This document shows, piece by piece, positions 45,126-53,714 of a stretch of 64,000 nt of DNA. Made by a program: the position numbers and the translations under genes. Numbering within the stretch: the first letter of the stretch is position 1; each line of letters starts with the position of its first letter. The notes below the pieces were generated by a model. That model saw nothing but the letters and a program-made list of their open reading frames with translations. It searched no databases and was not told the DNA's origin. Source of the stretch: Phycisphaerae bacterium (lineage in GTDB: Bacteria; Planctomycetota; Phycisphaerae; UBA1845; CAIVHJ01); the NCBI GenBank assembly GCA_022072405.1, contig JAJVHX010000003.1, positions 1 through 64,000 of the forward strand, in the 5' to 3' direction.

Positions 45126-45668
45126 ATGACAACGATGTTATCCAAACCAATGACTCCGCGAGTGCAGGCCCGGGTGCGGGATTTGCAGCGGGTGATGAAT
45201 TCGCTGATCGAACAATACCGGCGGCTGCTGGAGGTGTTGCAGGCCAAGCTGCAGGCGATGCGCCAAAGCCACACCGAAGCCATGCAGCAGTGGGTCGAAC
45301 AGGAAAACAACCTGACCCGCCAGATTCAGCAGACCGAAGGGTTGTGGCGGCAACTGCTGGGGGCGACCGGCCGGGACCTGGGCATAAGCGAAGTTCAGGT
45401 TTCTCGCCTCTCGCTCAGCGGGTTGGCGCCTTATATCGACAGCCAGCGGCTGGCGACGTTACGCGGGCTGGGTGTGCAACTTTCGCAGGTGGCCCGCGAA
45501 GTCAGCAAAGTGAACACGGTGATCAAAATGGTGGGCCAGGAAATTCTCCACCATTACCGCTGGATCTTTCAGCAGTTGACCAGCAATCTGGATGACAGCG
45601 GTGTTTATTCGCCGATCCGTGGGACGCGAACGGCGTTGCGCCCGCAGATGGTGGATGCGACCGGTTGA
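45126..45668 (+). CDS. FlgN-like export chaperone, putative
   Basis: A 180-residue mostly helical protein with heptad-rich N-terminal half (RVRDLQRVMNSLIEQYRRLLEVLQAKLQAMRQ and MQQWVEQENNLTRQI). Position directly before flgK/flgL, length and all-helical makeup fit the FlgN family of chaperones for hook-associated proteins, which is poorly conserved in sequence. The identification rests on position and composition rather than on clear motifs. Confidence 0.65.
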   Translation: MTTMLSKPMTPRVQARVRDLQRVMNSLIEQYRRLLEVLQAKLQAMRQSHTEAMQQWVEQENNLTRQIQQTEGLWRQLLGATGRDLGISEVQVSRLSLSGLAPYIDSQRLATLRGLGVQLSQVAREVSKVNTVIKMVGQEILHHYRWIFQQLTSNLDDSGVYSPIRGTRTALRPQMVDATG

Positions 45669-45692
45669 AGTAATTAATCGAGGTCGGAAGCG

Positions 45693-47423
45693 ATGGGTCT
45701 GATTAATTCAGCACTGAATATTGGCCGCAGCGCCATCACCAGTTATCAGAGCGCCCTTTCGGTGCTGGGTAACAACATTGCCAACGCGGCCGACCCGGAC
45801 TATTCCCGGCAGCGGCCGGTGTTGGAGCCGGTGGCGGGGGGTCCATTGCCGGAAGGCATCCGGCCGGGCGGCGGTGTGGCTTTGACCTCGCTGGAACGGA
45901 TCGTCAACGAAGGGCTGGAAACGCGCGTTCGAGAAGCCATCGCCGCCGTTGAAGCCTCGAAGGTGGAAAGTCAGACCTTGTCACAGATTGAGGCCAGCCT
46001 CAATGAACTGACGGACAACGATCTGTCCAGCCAGATGAATCAGCTCTTCAATTCGTTTCAGGATGTACAGAACAATCCGACGGAAGTGGGTTTGCGCGGT
46101 GTAACCGTGGGTCATGCTGCGGCGCTCGCTGATGCGCTGCGTACCCGCCGCAATGATCTGGAAAGCATGATTACCGAAATCAACGACCAGATTAATTCCT
46201 CAACCGAGCAGATCAACGACCTGACTCGGCAGATCGCCGACCTGAATATTCAGATCGTCTCTTCGGAAGCCGGTGGCCAACTGGCTGGGGCGTTGCGGGA
46301 TTCGCGCGATGCCTTGCTGAAGGATCTCAGCCGGCTGATGAATATTACCGTCCGCCATCAGGAGAGCGGCACGGTGAGTGTTTTTGTCGGGAACGAAACA
46401 CTGGTGCAATATGGCGAAGCCCGCGAGGTTATGTCGGTTCCGGTGGTGGAAAACGGTGTCAATCAGTATGAACTGCGTTTCCGCGAGACCGACAGCCAGG
46501 TGGATATCGTCGGCGGGCAATTGGGCGGATTGATCGATGTGCGGGACAGCCACATCGTGGATATGATCGGCCAGGTGGATCAGTTGGCGGCCGGACTGAT
46601 CGACATCATCAATAATGTGCATACCAACGGCCAGGGTCTGGACGGTTACACCACAATGACCGGTACCAACGCGGTGCTGGATGCGGACCTGGCATTGAAC
46701 GATCCGGATGCCGGGCTGGTTTACACGCCGCAGACCGGCAGCTTCTACATCGCCGTGACCGATCAGGTCAGCGGCCTGACCAGCGCCTACCAGATCGACA
46801 TTGATCTGGATGGTTTGAATGGCGACGACACAACGCTGAACAGCCTGGCCGCGCAGATTACCGCCGCCATTCCGAACGTGACCGCGACGGTGACGACACA
46901 GAATACGCTGGCGCTCACGGCGACTCCGGGATTTGTTTTTTCCTTCGGCCACGATGGTGTCGCCAGCCGCGATGACAGCTCCAATGTACTGGCTGCTCTG
47001 GGGGTGAACACCTTTTTCCAGGGGCACAATGCCGCGGATATCGCCGTGAACAACGCCCTGGCGGCCCGGCCGGAATTGCTGGCCGCTTCGAGTGTGAATA
47101 TCAACGGTGACGGCGTGAATGCGGGTCTGCTGGCTGCGGCGGGCAGCACCACCAGCAGCGTACTCGATTCCACCACGCTCAATGATTATTACGCACAGAT
47201 GATCGGTGAGCTGGGTGTGAAAAGTGCCGCCGCCCAGGCCCGTCTGGAAAGTGCCGACGGCGTCCGCGTAGCCCTGGAGACACAGCGGGCCAGCATCAGC
47301 GGTGTGAACCTCGATGAAGAAGCGGTGGAATTACTCAAGTACGAACGGGCCTTTCAGGGATCGGCCCGCTTTACCTCGGTGGTGGATCAACTCATCGCCG
47401 AAATGTTGAACATTATTCAGTAA
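45693..47423 (+). CDS. flgK: Flagellar hook-associated protein 1 FlgK
   Basis: A 576-residue junction protein between hook and filament. The N-terminal SALNIGRSAITSYQSALSVLGNNIANAADPDYSRQRPVL is the FlgK signature; residues 90-250 carry the coiled-coil core; the C-terminal GVNLDEEAVELLKYERAFQGSARFTSVVDQLIAEML pairs with the N-terminus. The central part (about 290-470) is beta-rich and variable. Good ribosome site upstream. Confidence 0.94.
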   Translation: MGLINSALNIGRSAITSYQSALSVLGNNIANAADPDYSRQRPVLEPVAGGPLPEGIRPGGGVALTSLERIVNEGLETRVREAIAAVEASKVESQTLSQIEASLNELTDNDLSSQMNQLFNSFQDVQNNPTEVGLRGVTVGHAAALADALRTRRNDLESMITEINDQINSSTEQINDLTRQIADLNIQIVSSEAGGQLAGALRDSRDALLKDLSRLMNITVRHQESGTVSVFVGNETLVQYGEAREVMSVPVVENGVNQYELRFRETDSQVDIVGGQLGGLIDVRDSHIVDMIGQVDQLAAGLIDIINNVHTNGQGLDGYTTMTGTNAVLDADLALNDPDAGLVYTPQTGSFYIAVTDQVSGLTSAYQIDIDLDGLNGDDTTLNSLAAQITAAIPNVTATVTTQNTLALTATPGFVFSFGHDGVASRDDSSNVLAALGVNTFFQGHNAADIAVNNALAARPELLAASSVNINGDGVNAGLLAAAGSTTSSVLDSTTLNDYYAQMIGELGVKSAAAQARLESADGVRVALETQRASISGVNLDEEAVELLKYERAFQGSARFTSVVDQLIAEMLNIIQ

Positions 47424-47443
47424 GGGCGGAGCGACGAGTAACC

Positions 47444-49384
47444 ATGAGAATTTCAACCAACATGTCGTTTGACTCGTTCCTGTTTCAGCAGCAGCGGCTG
47501 AGCGGGGCCCTCTTTACGGATCAGTATCGGCTGTCCACCGGCCAGAGCGTATCCGTGCCCAGCGACAACCCGCTGCAAGCCACCCGCGTGCTCAAGCTCA
47601 CCGCCGCCGAAGAAAGCCAGCTCCAACTGCTCAAGAACATACAGTTCGCCCGGGACTACCTCAACGCCACCGATGCCGCCCTGACGGAAGTCTCCGACCT
47701 GATGATTCGGGTGCAGACCCTGGCCAGTGATGCGGTGAATTCCACGGTGATCCCGGCGGAGCGTGAAGCCGCCGCTATCGAAGTGGACAGCATCATTCAG
47801 CAGCTTACCAGCATCGTCAATCGCCAATACCAGGGACTCTACCTGTTCGGTGGGCGCGATGTGCAAAGCCAGCCCCTGCTCGATGAACTGGGCGGGTTGC
47901 ACTATGTGGGCGATACCGGCGATCTGCTCGGTCGCGTAGCCGAAGACCGAGACGAGGAATTCAACCTCACCGCCGACGATGCCTTCATGCTGTTGAGTGA
48001 CCAGGTCCGCGGCACGGTGGACCTGAACCCCGCCCTGACCCGGGAGACCCGCCTGGATGAACTACTTGGGGCCAACGGGTTGGGCATCCGCCTGGGCAGT
48101 CTGCGTTTTGAAGAAGATGGTGCCGCAGAGTCGTATAGCGTGGACCTGACCGGGGCTACTTCCATCGGTCAGGTGGTCGACCAGATCAACGCCGCCGCCG
48201 CTGCCGCCGGTTCGACGCTGACGGCGGAGATTAACGCCGCGGGTAATGGACTGCTGATCACGCCGGGTGACGCGGTAACCATATCCACCCTCGATAGCGG
48301 CGTAGTGGCGAGCGACCTGGGTATCACGGTTGATGTGCCCACCGCTGATCCGATCGTCGGATTGGACCTGGATCGCCGTCTCACCCCGACCACACCAATC
48401 GCCGATCTGCTCGGCGGGGCGGGAATCGATTTTGCGGGCAACAGCTTTGTGATTCGTAACGATGACCTGAGCATCACGGTAGACCTCTCCACCGCCCAGA
48501 CCGTGCAGGACATTCTCAATACCATTAACAATACCGGTGTGGGCGTGCGGGCCAGCCTCAATACTGAACGAACCGGAATTGATATTCGCAATGAAGTCTC
48601 CGGTACACGCATGTCCATCGAGGAAAATGGTGGTACGGCCGCTGGTTTGCTCGGCATTCGCACTTTCAATGGAGAAACGCTGTTGGCGGATCTGAACGAC
48701 GGTCTGGGAGTGCGCTTGACCGCCGGCGAAGATGATCTGGAAATCATCGCCAAGGATGGCAGCAGCATCACGGTGAATCTCGACGACGCTCTGACTGTTC
48801 AACAGACGATCGATGCCGTCAATACTGCCGCAACAACCGCAGGTATCGCGATCACTGCCTCTCTGACGACGACGGGCAATGGCCTGCGGATCGTCGATGG
48901 CACCGGTGGTGCGGGGCAGTTACAGATCAATTCCATCAATGCTTCGGGTGCGGCGACTGATCTCGGTTTGAATGTGGATATTGCCGCCGATGCCACCGAA
49001 GTAGCGGGTGAGGATGTGGCCCGGGTGGGCGTGCAGGGGTTGTTCGACGCGTTGATCGCATTGCGGGAAGCACTGACCACTGATGTGGCGGAAAGCAATG
49101 AAGATGAACAGGCCATCACCATCGCCGCCCAGCGCATCAATGAGATGCTGGACCATGTGGCGGCGGTGCAGGGCCAGCTCGGCGCCGAAGTCCGCTCCAT
49201 CGACAGCCGCATCACCCTGACTGAACAGGCCGTCGATGCGACTTCGACCCTCTTGGGTGAGGTACGTGATCTGGATTATACCGAAGCGATCTCCCGCTTT
49301 CAGCAGACCCAGACGACGCTGCAGGCCAGTCTGTTGGCCAACAGCCAGACATTGAACCTGAGTCTGCTGAATTATCTATCTTAG
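47444..49384 (+). CDS. flgL: Flagellar hook-associated protein 3 FlgL, expanded
   Basis: A 646-residue protein, about twice the length of E. coli FlgL. The N-terminus MRISTNMSFDSFLFQQQRLSG and the C-terminal SRFQQTQTTLQASLLANSQTLNLSLLNYL are FlgL. The centre contains three repeats of the flagellin IN type (around SIGQVVDQINAAAAAAG, TVQDILNTINNTGVG and TVQQTIDAVNTAATTAG), which account for the extra length and probably form an exposed surface domain. It is the last gene of the tightly packed flagellar run. Confidence 0.92.
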   Translation: MRISTNMSFDSFLFQQQRLSGALFTDQYRLSTGQSVSVPSDNPLQATRVLKLTAAEESQLQLLKNIQFARDYLNATDAALTEVSDLMIRVQTLASDAVNSTVIPAEREAAAIEVDSIIQQLTSIVNRQYQGLYLFGGRDVQSQPLLDELGGLHYVGDTGDLLGRVAEDRDEEFNLTADDAFMLLSDQVRGTVDLNPALTRETRLDELLGANGLGIRLGSLRFEEDGAAESYSVDLTGATSIGQVVDQINAAAAAAGSTLTAEINAAGNGLLITPGDAVTISTLDSGVVASDLGITVDVPTADPIVGLDLDRRLTPTTPIADLLGGAGIDFAGNSFVIRNDDLSITVDLSTAQTVQDILNTINNTGVGVRASLNTERTGIDIRNEVSGTRMSIEENGGTAAGLLGIRTFNGETLLADLNDGLGVRLTAGEDDLEIIAKDGSSITVNLDDALTVQQTIDAVNTAATTAGIAITASLTTTGNGLRIVDGTGGAGQLQINSINASGAATDLGLNVDIAADATEVAGEDVARVGVQGLFDALIALREALTTDVAESNEDEQAITIAAQRINEMLDHVAAVQGQLGAEVRSIDSRITLTEQAVDATSTLLGEVRDLDYTEAISRFQQTQTTLQASLLANSQTLNLSLLNYLS

Positions 49385-49668
49385 GATTGTGGTAGAGATT
49401 TCAGGGTATGGGAAAGAACATAGAAAACAGAAATGAGAAGACAGAAAAGTGAAAATAAGAAATTCAAATTCCGTTTTCTCTTTGATTCGGTGTTTCAGCA
49501 GTGAAGTCCTTTTGGAGAAAAGAAGTGCGGTTGGTGGTCGGATCGTCAGGTCCAACCGGATCACCGCCGCCCGTTGCCGACGAGGATCGTCGCCGCTGGT
49601 TTGGATGCCGGCGGTGGTTCGTGCGAACCAGCAGCCCAACGGATGGGACCTGTGACAGGAGTGCCGCG

Positions 49669-50121
49669 ATGCTGATTGAGACGTCGCGATTTGGTCCGGT
49701 GGAAGTGGACGACAGTCGGTTCATCCGCTTCGAGCAGGGGATTCTCGGATTCCCCAGTGAGAAGCGCTATGCCCTGATTCAGACCGCCGAAGGCAGCGGG
49801 TTTTACTGGCTGCAGGCGGTGGAGCGGGCCGACCTGGCTTTCGTGGTCTGCGATCCGCGACTGTTCGTCGCCGATTACCGGGCCCCGATCAAGAGTGAAG
49901 AACTGGAACAGATCGGGTTATCACAACCTGATGGAGCCCAAGTATTTATTGTTGTGAACAAGGTGGAGGATTTACTGACCGGCAATCTTCAAGGCCCGCT
50001 GGTGGTCAATGTAGAGACCCGTGCGGCGAAGCAGCTGGTGCTATCGGATAAACGCTATTCGACCCGCCATCCACTGATGCGATTACCGCGGATGGTGGCG
50101 GTGGCGTCCCGATCGGCCTAG
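49669..50121 (+). CDS. fliW: Flagellar assembly factor FliW
   Basis: 150 residues from MLIETSRFG. The frame extends back to 49501, but the Shine-Dalgarno ACAGGAG supports 49669. VEVDDSRFIRFEQGILGFPSEKRYALI, FYWLQAVERADLAFVVCDP and VFIVVNKVEDLLTGNLQGPLVVN are the FliW core. FliW binds newly made flagellin and, when free, binds CsrA and relieves its repression of flagellin translation. It sits upstream of csrA and flagellin, exactly the set of partners of that circuit. Confidence 0.93.
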   Translation: MLIETSRFGPVEVDDSRFIRFEQGILGFPSEKRYALIQTAEGSGFYWLQAVERADLAFVVCDPRLFVADYRAPIKSEELEQIGLSQPDGAQVFIVVNKVEDLLTGNLQGPLVVNVETRAAKQLVLSDKRYSTRHPLMRLPRMVAVASRSA

Positions 50122-50397
50122 GTTTTGGGTAGGCAGGCAGTTGTGAATTTCTGTATAATCACAGGCTGAGCGATCACGTTTTCTGGCCGACAACTGCATC
50201 TGCCTAAATCCCGAAACCAGGCGGTCTCGATCCGTCCGGTGCGTGGTGCTGCGCAAGCCGGAGCATGGTGCTCAGAGTAGTGCAGAGCCAAGCCATTATC
50301 GGACGCACTGACTGATCGGACCGCGAAACCAGAACTTCGGAGGCGATGGTAAGGAACTATCGCCCAGGCATCGGCAGGGCCGAGGAAGGAGCCGAGG
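50122..50397. other. csrA 5' region
   Basis: 276 bp between fliW and csrA. TATAAT is present at 50154-50159 but no good -35 lies 16-18 bp before it. Several GGA triplets lie before the start. CsrA can come from an upstream promoter or from this weak one. Confidence 0.5.
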
Positions 50398-50401
50398 ATG
50401 T
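50395..50401 (+). promoter_or_regulatory. CsrA-like site on csrA start codon
   Basis: AGGATGT contains the ATG of csrA and equals the last seven bases of the CsrA-binding consensus (ARGGAUGU core). Additional GGA triplets (AGGAAGGAG) lie within 15 bases upstream and include the ribosome site. This suggests direct autorepression. Confidence 0.5.
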
Positions 50402-50649
50402 TGGTGCTATCGAGGCAACGCGATGAGACGATCATGATCGGTGATGAGATTCAGATCACGATCGTTGATATTCGCGGCGACAAGGTGCGAATCGGGATCG
50501 AAGCCCCCACGCACATCGCCGTACACCGCAAGGAGGTGTATGACGCGATTCAGGCGGAGAACCGCAAAGCGTCCAAGGTGACGCCGGAAGATATCTCCGA
50601 GGCGGTGGCGACTTCGGTCAAGGAGCAGAACAGCAAGAAGCGACATTAA
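50398..50649 (+). CDS. csrA: Carbon storage regulator CsrA
   Basis: An 83-residue RNA-binding translational regulator. [37 protein letters not shown] and [14 protein letters not shown] are CsrA/RsmA. The first 60 residues are canonical and the tail is a little longer than in E. coli. It binds GGA in hairpin loops; two such hairpins lie in the leader of the next gene. Confidence 0.96.
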   Translation: MLVLSRQRDETIMIGDEIQITIVDIRGDKVRIGIEAPTHIAVHRKEVYDAIQAENRKASKVTPEDISEAVATSVKEQNSKKRH

Positions 50650-50683
50650 TCCCCTGGAGCCGGGCGGTGACCTGGCCAACAGA

Positions 50684-50774
50684 CCGGCGAGTCGCGCCGG
50701 GGAAACGGAGATCAAGGCTGATCTCACCCGTGGATCACAGGAGTCGTGAGCCACACTCAGTCAAGGAGGACTGA
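50684..50774 (+). promoter_or_regulatory. Four tandem hairpins in flagellin leader; two CsrA-type
   Basis: Hairpins in order: CCGGCG/CGCCGG (50684-50700), GAGATCA/TGATCTC (50708-50725), GTGG-A-TCAC/GTGA-G-CCAC with loop AGGAGTC (50730-50754), and TCAGTC/GACTGA with loop AAGGAG (50757-50774). The last two have GGA in the loop, and the last loop is the Shine-Dalgarno sequence of flagellin. This matches the two-site CsrA architecture known for the Bacillus subtilis hag leader. Confidence 0.75.
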
Positions 50775-50776
50775 TC

Positions 50777-52246
50777 ATGAGTCGAGTCAATCTGAACATT
50801 CCAGCAGTACAGGCCCAGCGGCAGCTGGCAGTGACCAACAAGAGTTTGCAGACGTCATTGCAGCGGTTAAGCAGCGGTCTGCGTATCAATCGCGGTGCGG
50901 ATGATCCGGCCGGGTTGATTGTGTCCACGCGGTTGCGTTCGGAGATCGCGGCGGCCGACCAGGCCATTCGCAATTCCGAGCGGGCCATCAATGTGATTGC
51001 GACGGCGGAAGGGGCTTTGGCTGAAATCCAGACCCTGTTGCTGGATATCCGCGATCTGACCATCGAAGCGGCCAACACCGGCGCCTTCAGCGAAGATGAA
51101 ATCCGCGCCAACCAGTTGCAGATCGACAACGCCGTCGAATCCATCACCCGCATTGCCAATACCACCAACTTTGCCGGTCGCAAGCTGATCAACGGTTCGC
51201 TGGATTTCATTACCAGTGGTGTCGAAACCGACAAGTTGAATGTACTGAATATTTTCCGGGCCAAGTTCGGAGCGGCCAGCGATATCCAGGTGGATGTGCA
51301 GGTATTGCAGTCAGCCCAGAAAGGCCAGCTCTACTTCGCCACCTCCACCATAAACGGTGATGTGACCATCGAATTGACCGGTTCCGAAGGCGTGCTGTCG
51401 CTCTCTCTGTTCAGCGGGCAGACGGCGTCGGCCATCGTGGAGGCGGTCAATAACCAGACGGCGGCTAATGGCATCGAGGCCGTGCTGATCAACAGTGCCA
51501 ATCCCGCCAGCGGCATGGTGTTCCGCTCGGTCGGCTACGGCAGCGACGAGTTCGTTAAAATTTCGGTTATTTCCGATTCCGGTGGTACCTTTACCACCAG
51601 TGTTCAGGATGCTTCCGGTGCGGCCGGCCAATTGTATGATGAAGGTCAGGATGTGGAAGCGCTGATCAACGGTACCCGCACGCTGGGTGACGGTCTGAAG
51701 GCCATTCTCAACACCACGCTGTTGACCATGGATATCACACTGGATGAGGACTTCGCCACCAGTGTCGGCAGTACCACGACCTTCAACATTACCGGCGGCG
51801 GCGCGCTCTTCCAGCTCGGCCCGCAGGTGGCTCCGAACCAGCAGGAGCAGATTGGTATTCCGGCGATTTCGGCGGCCCGGCTGGGCAATCCGCTGATCGG
51901 ATTTCTGACGGAAATTGTCACCGGTGGCAATAAATCACTGGTAGGCGGTGATACGATCCAGGCGGCCAATCAGGCGTCGAATATCATTGATGAAGCCCTC
52001 GACCAGGTATCGGTGCTTCGTGGCCGGCTGGGCGCTCTCGAACGCAACATGCTCGATACCAATATCCGGCAGTTGCAGATCACCTTCGAGAACCTGACCG
52101 CCAGCGAAAGCGTTATCCGCGATACCGACTTTGCGGTGGAGACCACCGAGCTGACCCGTGCTCAGATTCTGCAGGCGGCGGGCACCAGTGTGCTGGCGGT
52201 GGCCAATACGATCAATCAGAACGTGCTCTCACTGCTCGGAGGATAA
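50777..52246 (+). CDS. fliC: Flagellin
   Basis: A 489-residue filament protein. The N-terminal D0/D1 part has NTNKSLQTSLQRLSSGLRINRGADDPAGL-type sequence and SERAINVIATAEGALAEI. The C-terminal D1/D0 part has LGALERNMLDTNIRQLQI and the ending AGTSVLAVANTINQNVLSLLGG. The middle (about 170-390) is a variable exposed domain. The ATG is 8 bases after AAGGAGG, which is in a hairpin loop. Expression is probably CsrA/FliW controlled (see leader). Confidence 0.96.
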   Translation: MSRVNLNIPAVQAQRQLAVTNKSLQTSLQRLSSGLRINRGADDPAGLIVSTRLRSEIAAADQAIRNSERAINVIATAEGALAEIQTLLLDIRDLTIEAANTGAFSEDEIRANQLQIDNAVESITRIANTTNFAGRKLINGSLDFITSGVETDKLNVLNIFRAKFGAASDIQVDVQVLQSAQKGQLYFATSTINGDVTIELTGSEGVLSLSLFSGQTASAIVEAVNNQTAANGIEAVLINSANPASGMVFRSVGYGSDEFVKISVISDSGGTFTTSVQDASGAAGQLYDEGQDVEALINGTRTLGDGLKAILNTTLLTMDITLDEDFATSVGSTTTFNITGGGALFQLGPQVAPNQQEQIGIPAISAARLGNPLIGFLTEIVTGGNKSLVGGDTIQAANQASNIIDEALDQVSVLRGRLGALERNMLDTNIRQLQITFENLTASESVIRDTDFAVETTELTRAQILQAAGTSVLAVANTINQNVLSLLGG

Positions 52247-52308
52247 GATCCGTTCGCGTCGCGCTACGGTGAGGCGGCGTGAGGATAAAAATAGTTTCGT
52301 CCAGTTGT

Positions 52309-52391
52309 AAAACCCCTCCCCGGTAACGAGAATCGGCGAAAAGAGCAGCCGCCACGGCCTTCGCGATTCCAACCCACCGTGGAGGGGTTTT
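52309..52391 (+). terminator. Terminator after flagellin
   Basis: AAAACCCCTCC (52309-52319) and GGAGGGGTTTT (52381-52391) make an 11-bp stem around a 61-base loop, followed by more T. A shorter inner hairpin near 52374-52384 is an alternative. A degraded similar sequence lies at 55038-55075. Confidence 0.65.
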
Positions 52392-52430
52392 TCTTGTTTT
52401 TCAGAAAATGGAGCGAATGTCAACACGAAG

Positions 52431-53210
52431 TTATTCAAGCGTACTGGCGCAGTGGCCTTCACCATTAATATGACCGATAGCTTCAACTTGTCGAATGACG
52501 AGTTCCAGCAGATTGTCAACTCCAACAACATCATTGACAGGTACTGCTTGAAGTTCTGCTGCGGTTATTTCGCCATCATCGTTGCTATCCGCCTCGGCCC
52601 ATGGGCCAAATAGAATCTGAGGTTCAGCCGTGAGATCGCTATAGAATAAGTGATCTCCATGTATAGTAATTTGTGCATCAGCCGCCCCGTTTGTGTAACT
52701 CAATGTTATATAGCAGCCGGAGTAGGTTGTGTTGGCCGTGAATCCTATCGTGAATGTTTTCGTATCCGTGCCATTATTCGCCGTCCCACGGACCAGTATC
52801 GACCAGCCATTATCCTGAATCAACTGGAGATCTACAGCTGATACATTGGATCCTTGCGCTGTCGTACTGGGAGCAATTTGATAAATGACCTCGTGCAAAC
52901 CATCTACTGCCGGGGTGTCGAGTGTATTAATTTCCTGTCCTACGCCGGCGGTAGGCTCGGTCAGATCAAATACCATGAAATCTGGTTGACTAAACAGTTC
53001 CTGGGTTCCCTGCAGGACACGAACATTGCCGATACTGACCAGAAACTGGTCAAAGGAGATCGACCAGCCATCCGTTTCGGCGGATGGAATCTGATCCTCG
53101 ATAAATTCTTCACCATAAACATGGATATTTAACTGATGAAGGGTGGTTTCGGAACATCCTCCCGATCCAAGCAGGGCCAATAGCAGTATACCACATATCC
53201 AACGCGACAT
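52431..53210 (-). CDS. Lipoprotein with calcium-loop-like motif
   Basis: A 259-residue exported lipoprotein (signal ends LGSGGC). The start MSRWICG at 53210 has an excellent AGAGGAGGAG before it; the longer frame to 53243 is not needed. The body is beta-rich, with repeated aromatic/acidic strands, and carries an EF-hand-like loop DSNDDGEI followed by TAAEL near residue 215, suggesting bound calcium, and HGDHLFY just before it. No family recognised with confidence. It is downstream of the right copy of the long inverted element. Confidence 0.7.
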   Translation of the reverse strand: MSRWICGILLLALLGSGGCSETTLHQLNIHVYGEEFIEDQIPSAETDGWSISFDQFLVSIGNVRVLQGTQELFSQPDFMVFDLTEPTAGVGQEINTLDTPAVDGLHEVIYQIAPSTTAQGSNVSAVDLQLIQDNGWSILVRGTANNGTDTKTFTIGFTANTTYSGCYITLSYTNGAADAQITIHGDHLFYSDLTAEPQILFGPWAEADSNDDGEITAAELQAVPVNDVVGVDNLLELVIRQVEAIGHINGEGHCASTLE

Positions 53211-53714
53211 TGATCTCCTCCTCTTGAAAATAAGCAAACTCATTATGCTAAGAAAGTAGGTGAATAGGTTTTCGTTGAGGCCTGGGAAGGGAATGAGTCA
53301 GTATCGGCCAATTTCCTCGTGCCTGCTACTCAGCTAAGGTTCAGCGATCGGTGGACGAGTATATATAATCATCATGGCGACAGCGACCCGACGCAGAGCA
53401 GAACCGGAGCAGGGGCCGCTGAACGGTTGACCAGCGGCTGGTCAACGACTGACCAGCGGCTGGTCAACGACTGACCAAAGGCTGGTCAACGACTGACCAA
53501 AGGCTGGTCAACGACTGACCAGCGGCTGGTCAACGACTGACCAGCGGCTGGTCGGTGAACCACCGCTTGCGGACTTCGTCAACAGCGGCGCCGGGACGAC
53601 GATCCCTATTCCCACACCGCGCCACCTTACTCCGTTGCGTTATGATCCACTTCATGATTCCTCGACGATAAGCTGGATCCAGGAACGCTTTTCACACACA
53701 CGCTAAGGTATTTT
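53211..53714. other. Region holding the right inverted element
   Basis: About 500 bp between two minus-strand lipoprotein genes. It is mostly the right copy of the long inverted element (53248-53563); the rest has no gene-like frame. The promoter of the lipoprotein gene at 52431-53210 should lie inside or next to the element. Confidence 0.65.
53248..53563 (-). repeat. Right copy of long inverted element with 22-bp array
   Basis: Reverse-complement match of 127-391. The array here is clean: six 22-bp units at 53429-53450, 53451-53472, 53473-53494, 53495-53516, 53517-53538 and 53539-53560, the unit being GACCAGCGGCTGGTCAACGA plus CT. Units three and four carry AAA in place of GCG near the left arm (GACCAAAGGC), and the last is altered at its end. 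The unique part is at 53248-53428. Confidence 0.88.

Noticed and set aside
46200..47027. Minus-strand open frame over flgK
   Set aside because: Shadow of the FlgK gene, no motif or ribosome site.
50122..50160. Sigma70 promoter for csrA at TATAAT 50154
   Set aside because: No -35-like sequence at a suitable distance; kept only as a weak possibility in the region note.
53429..53560. Tandem 22-bp array read as a CRISPR
   Set aside because: Units follow each other without spacers, and no cas gene is nearby.
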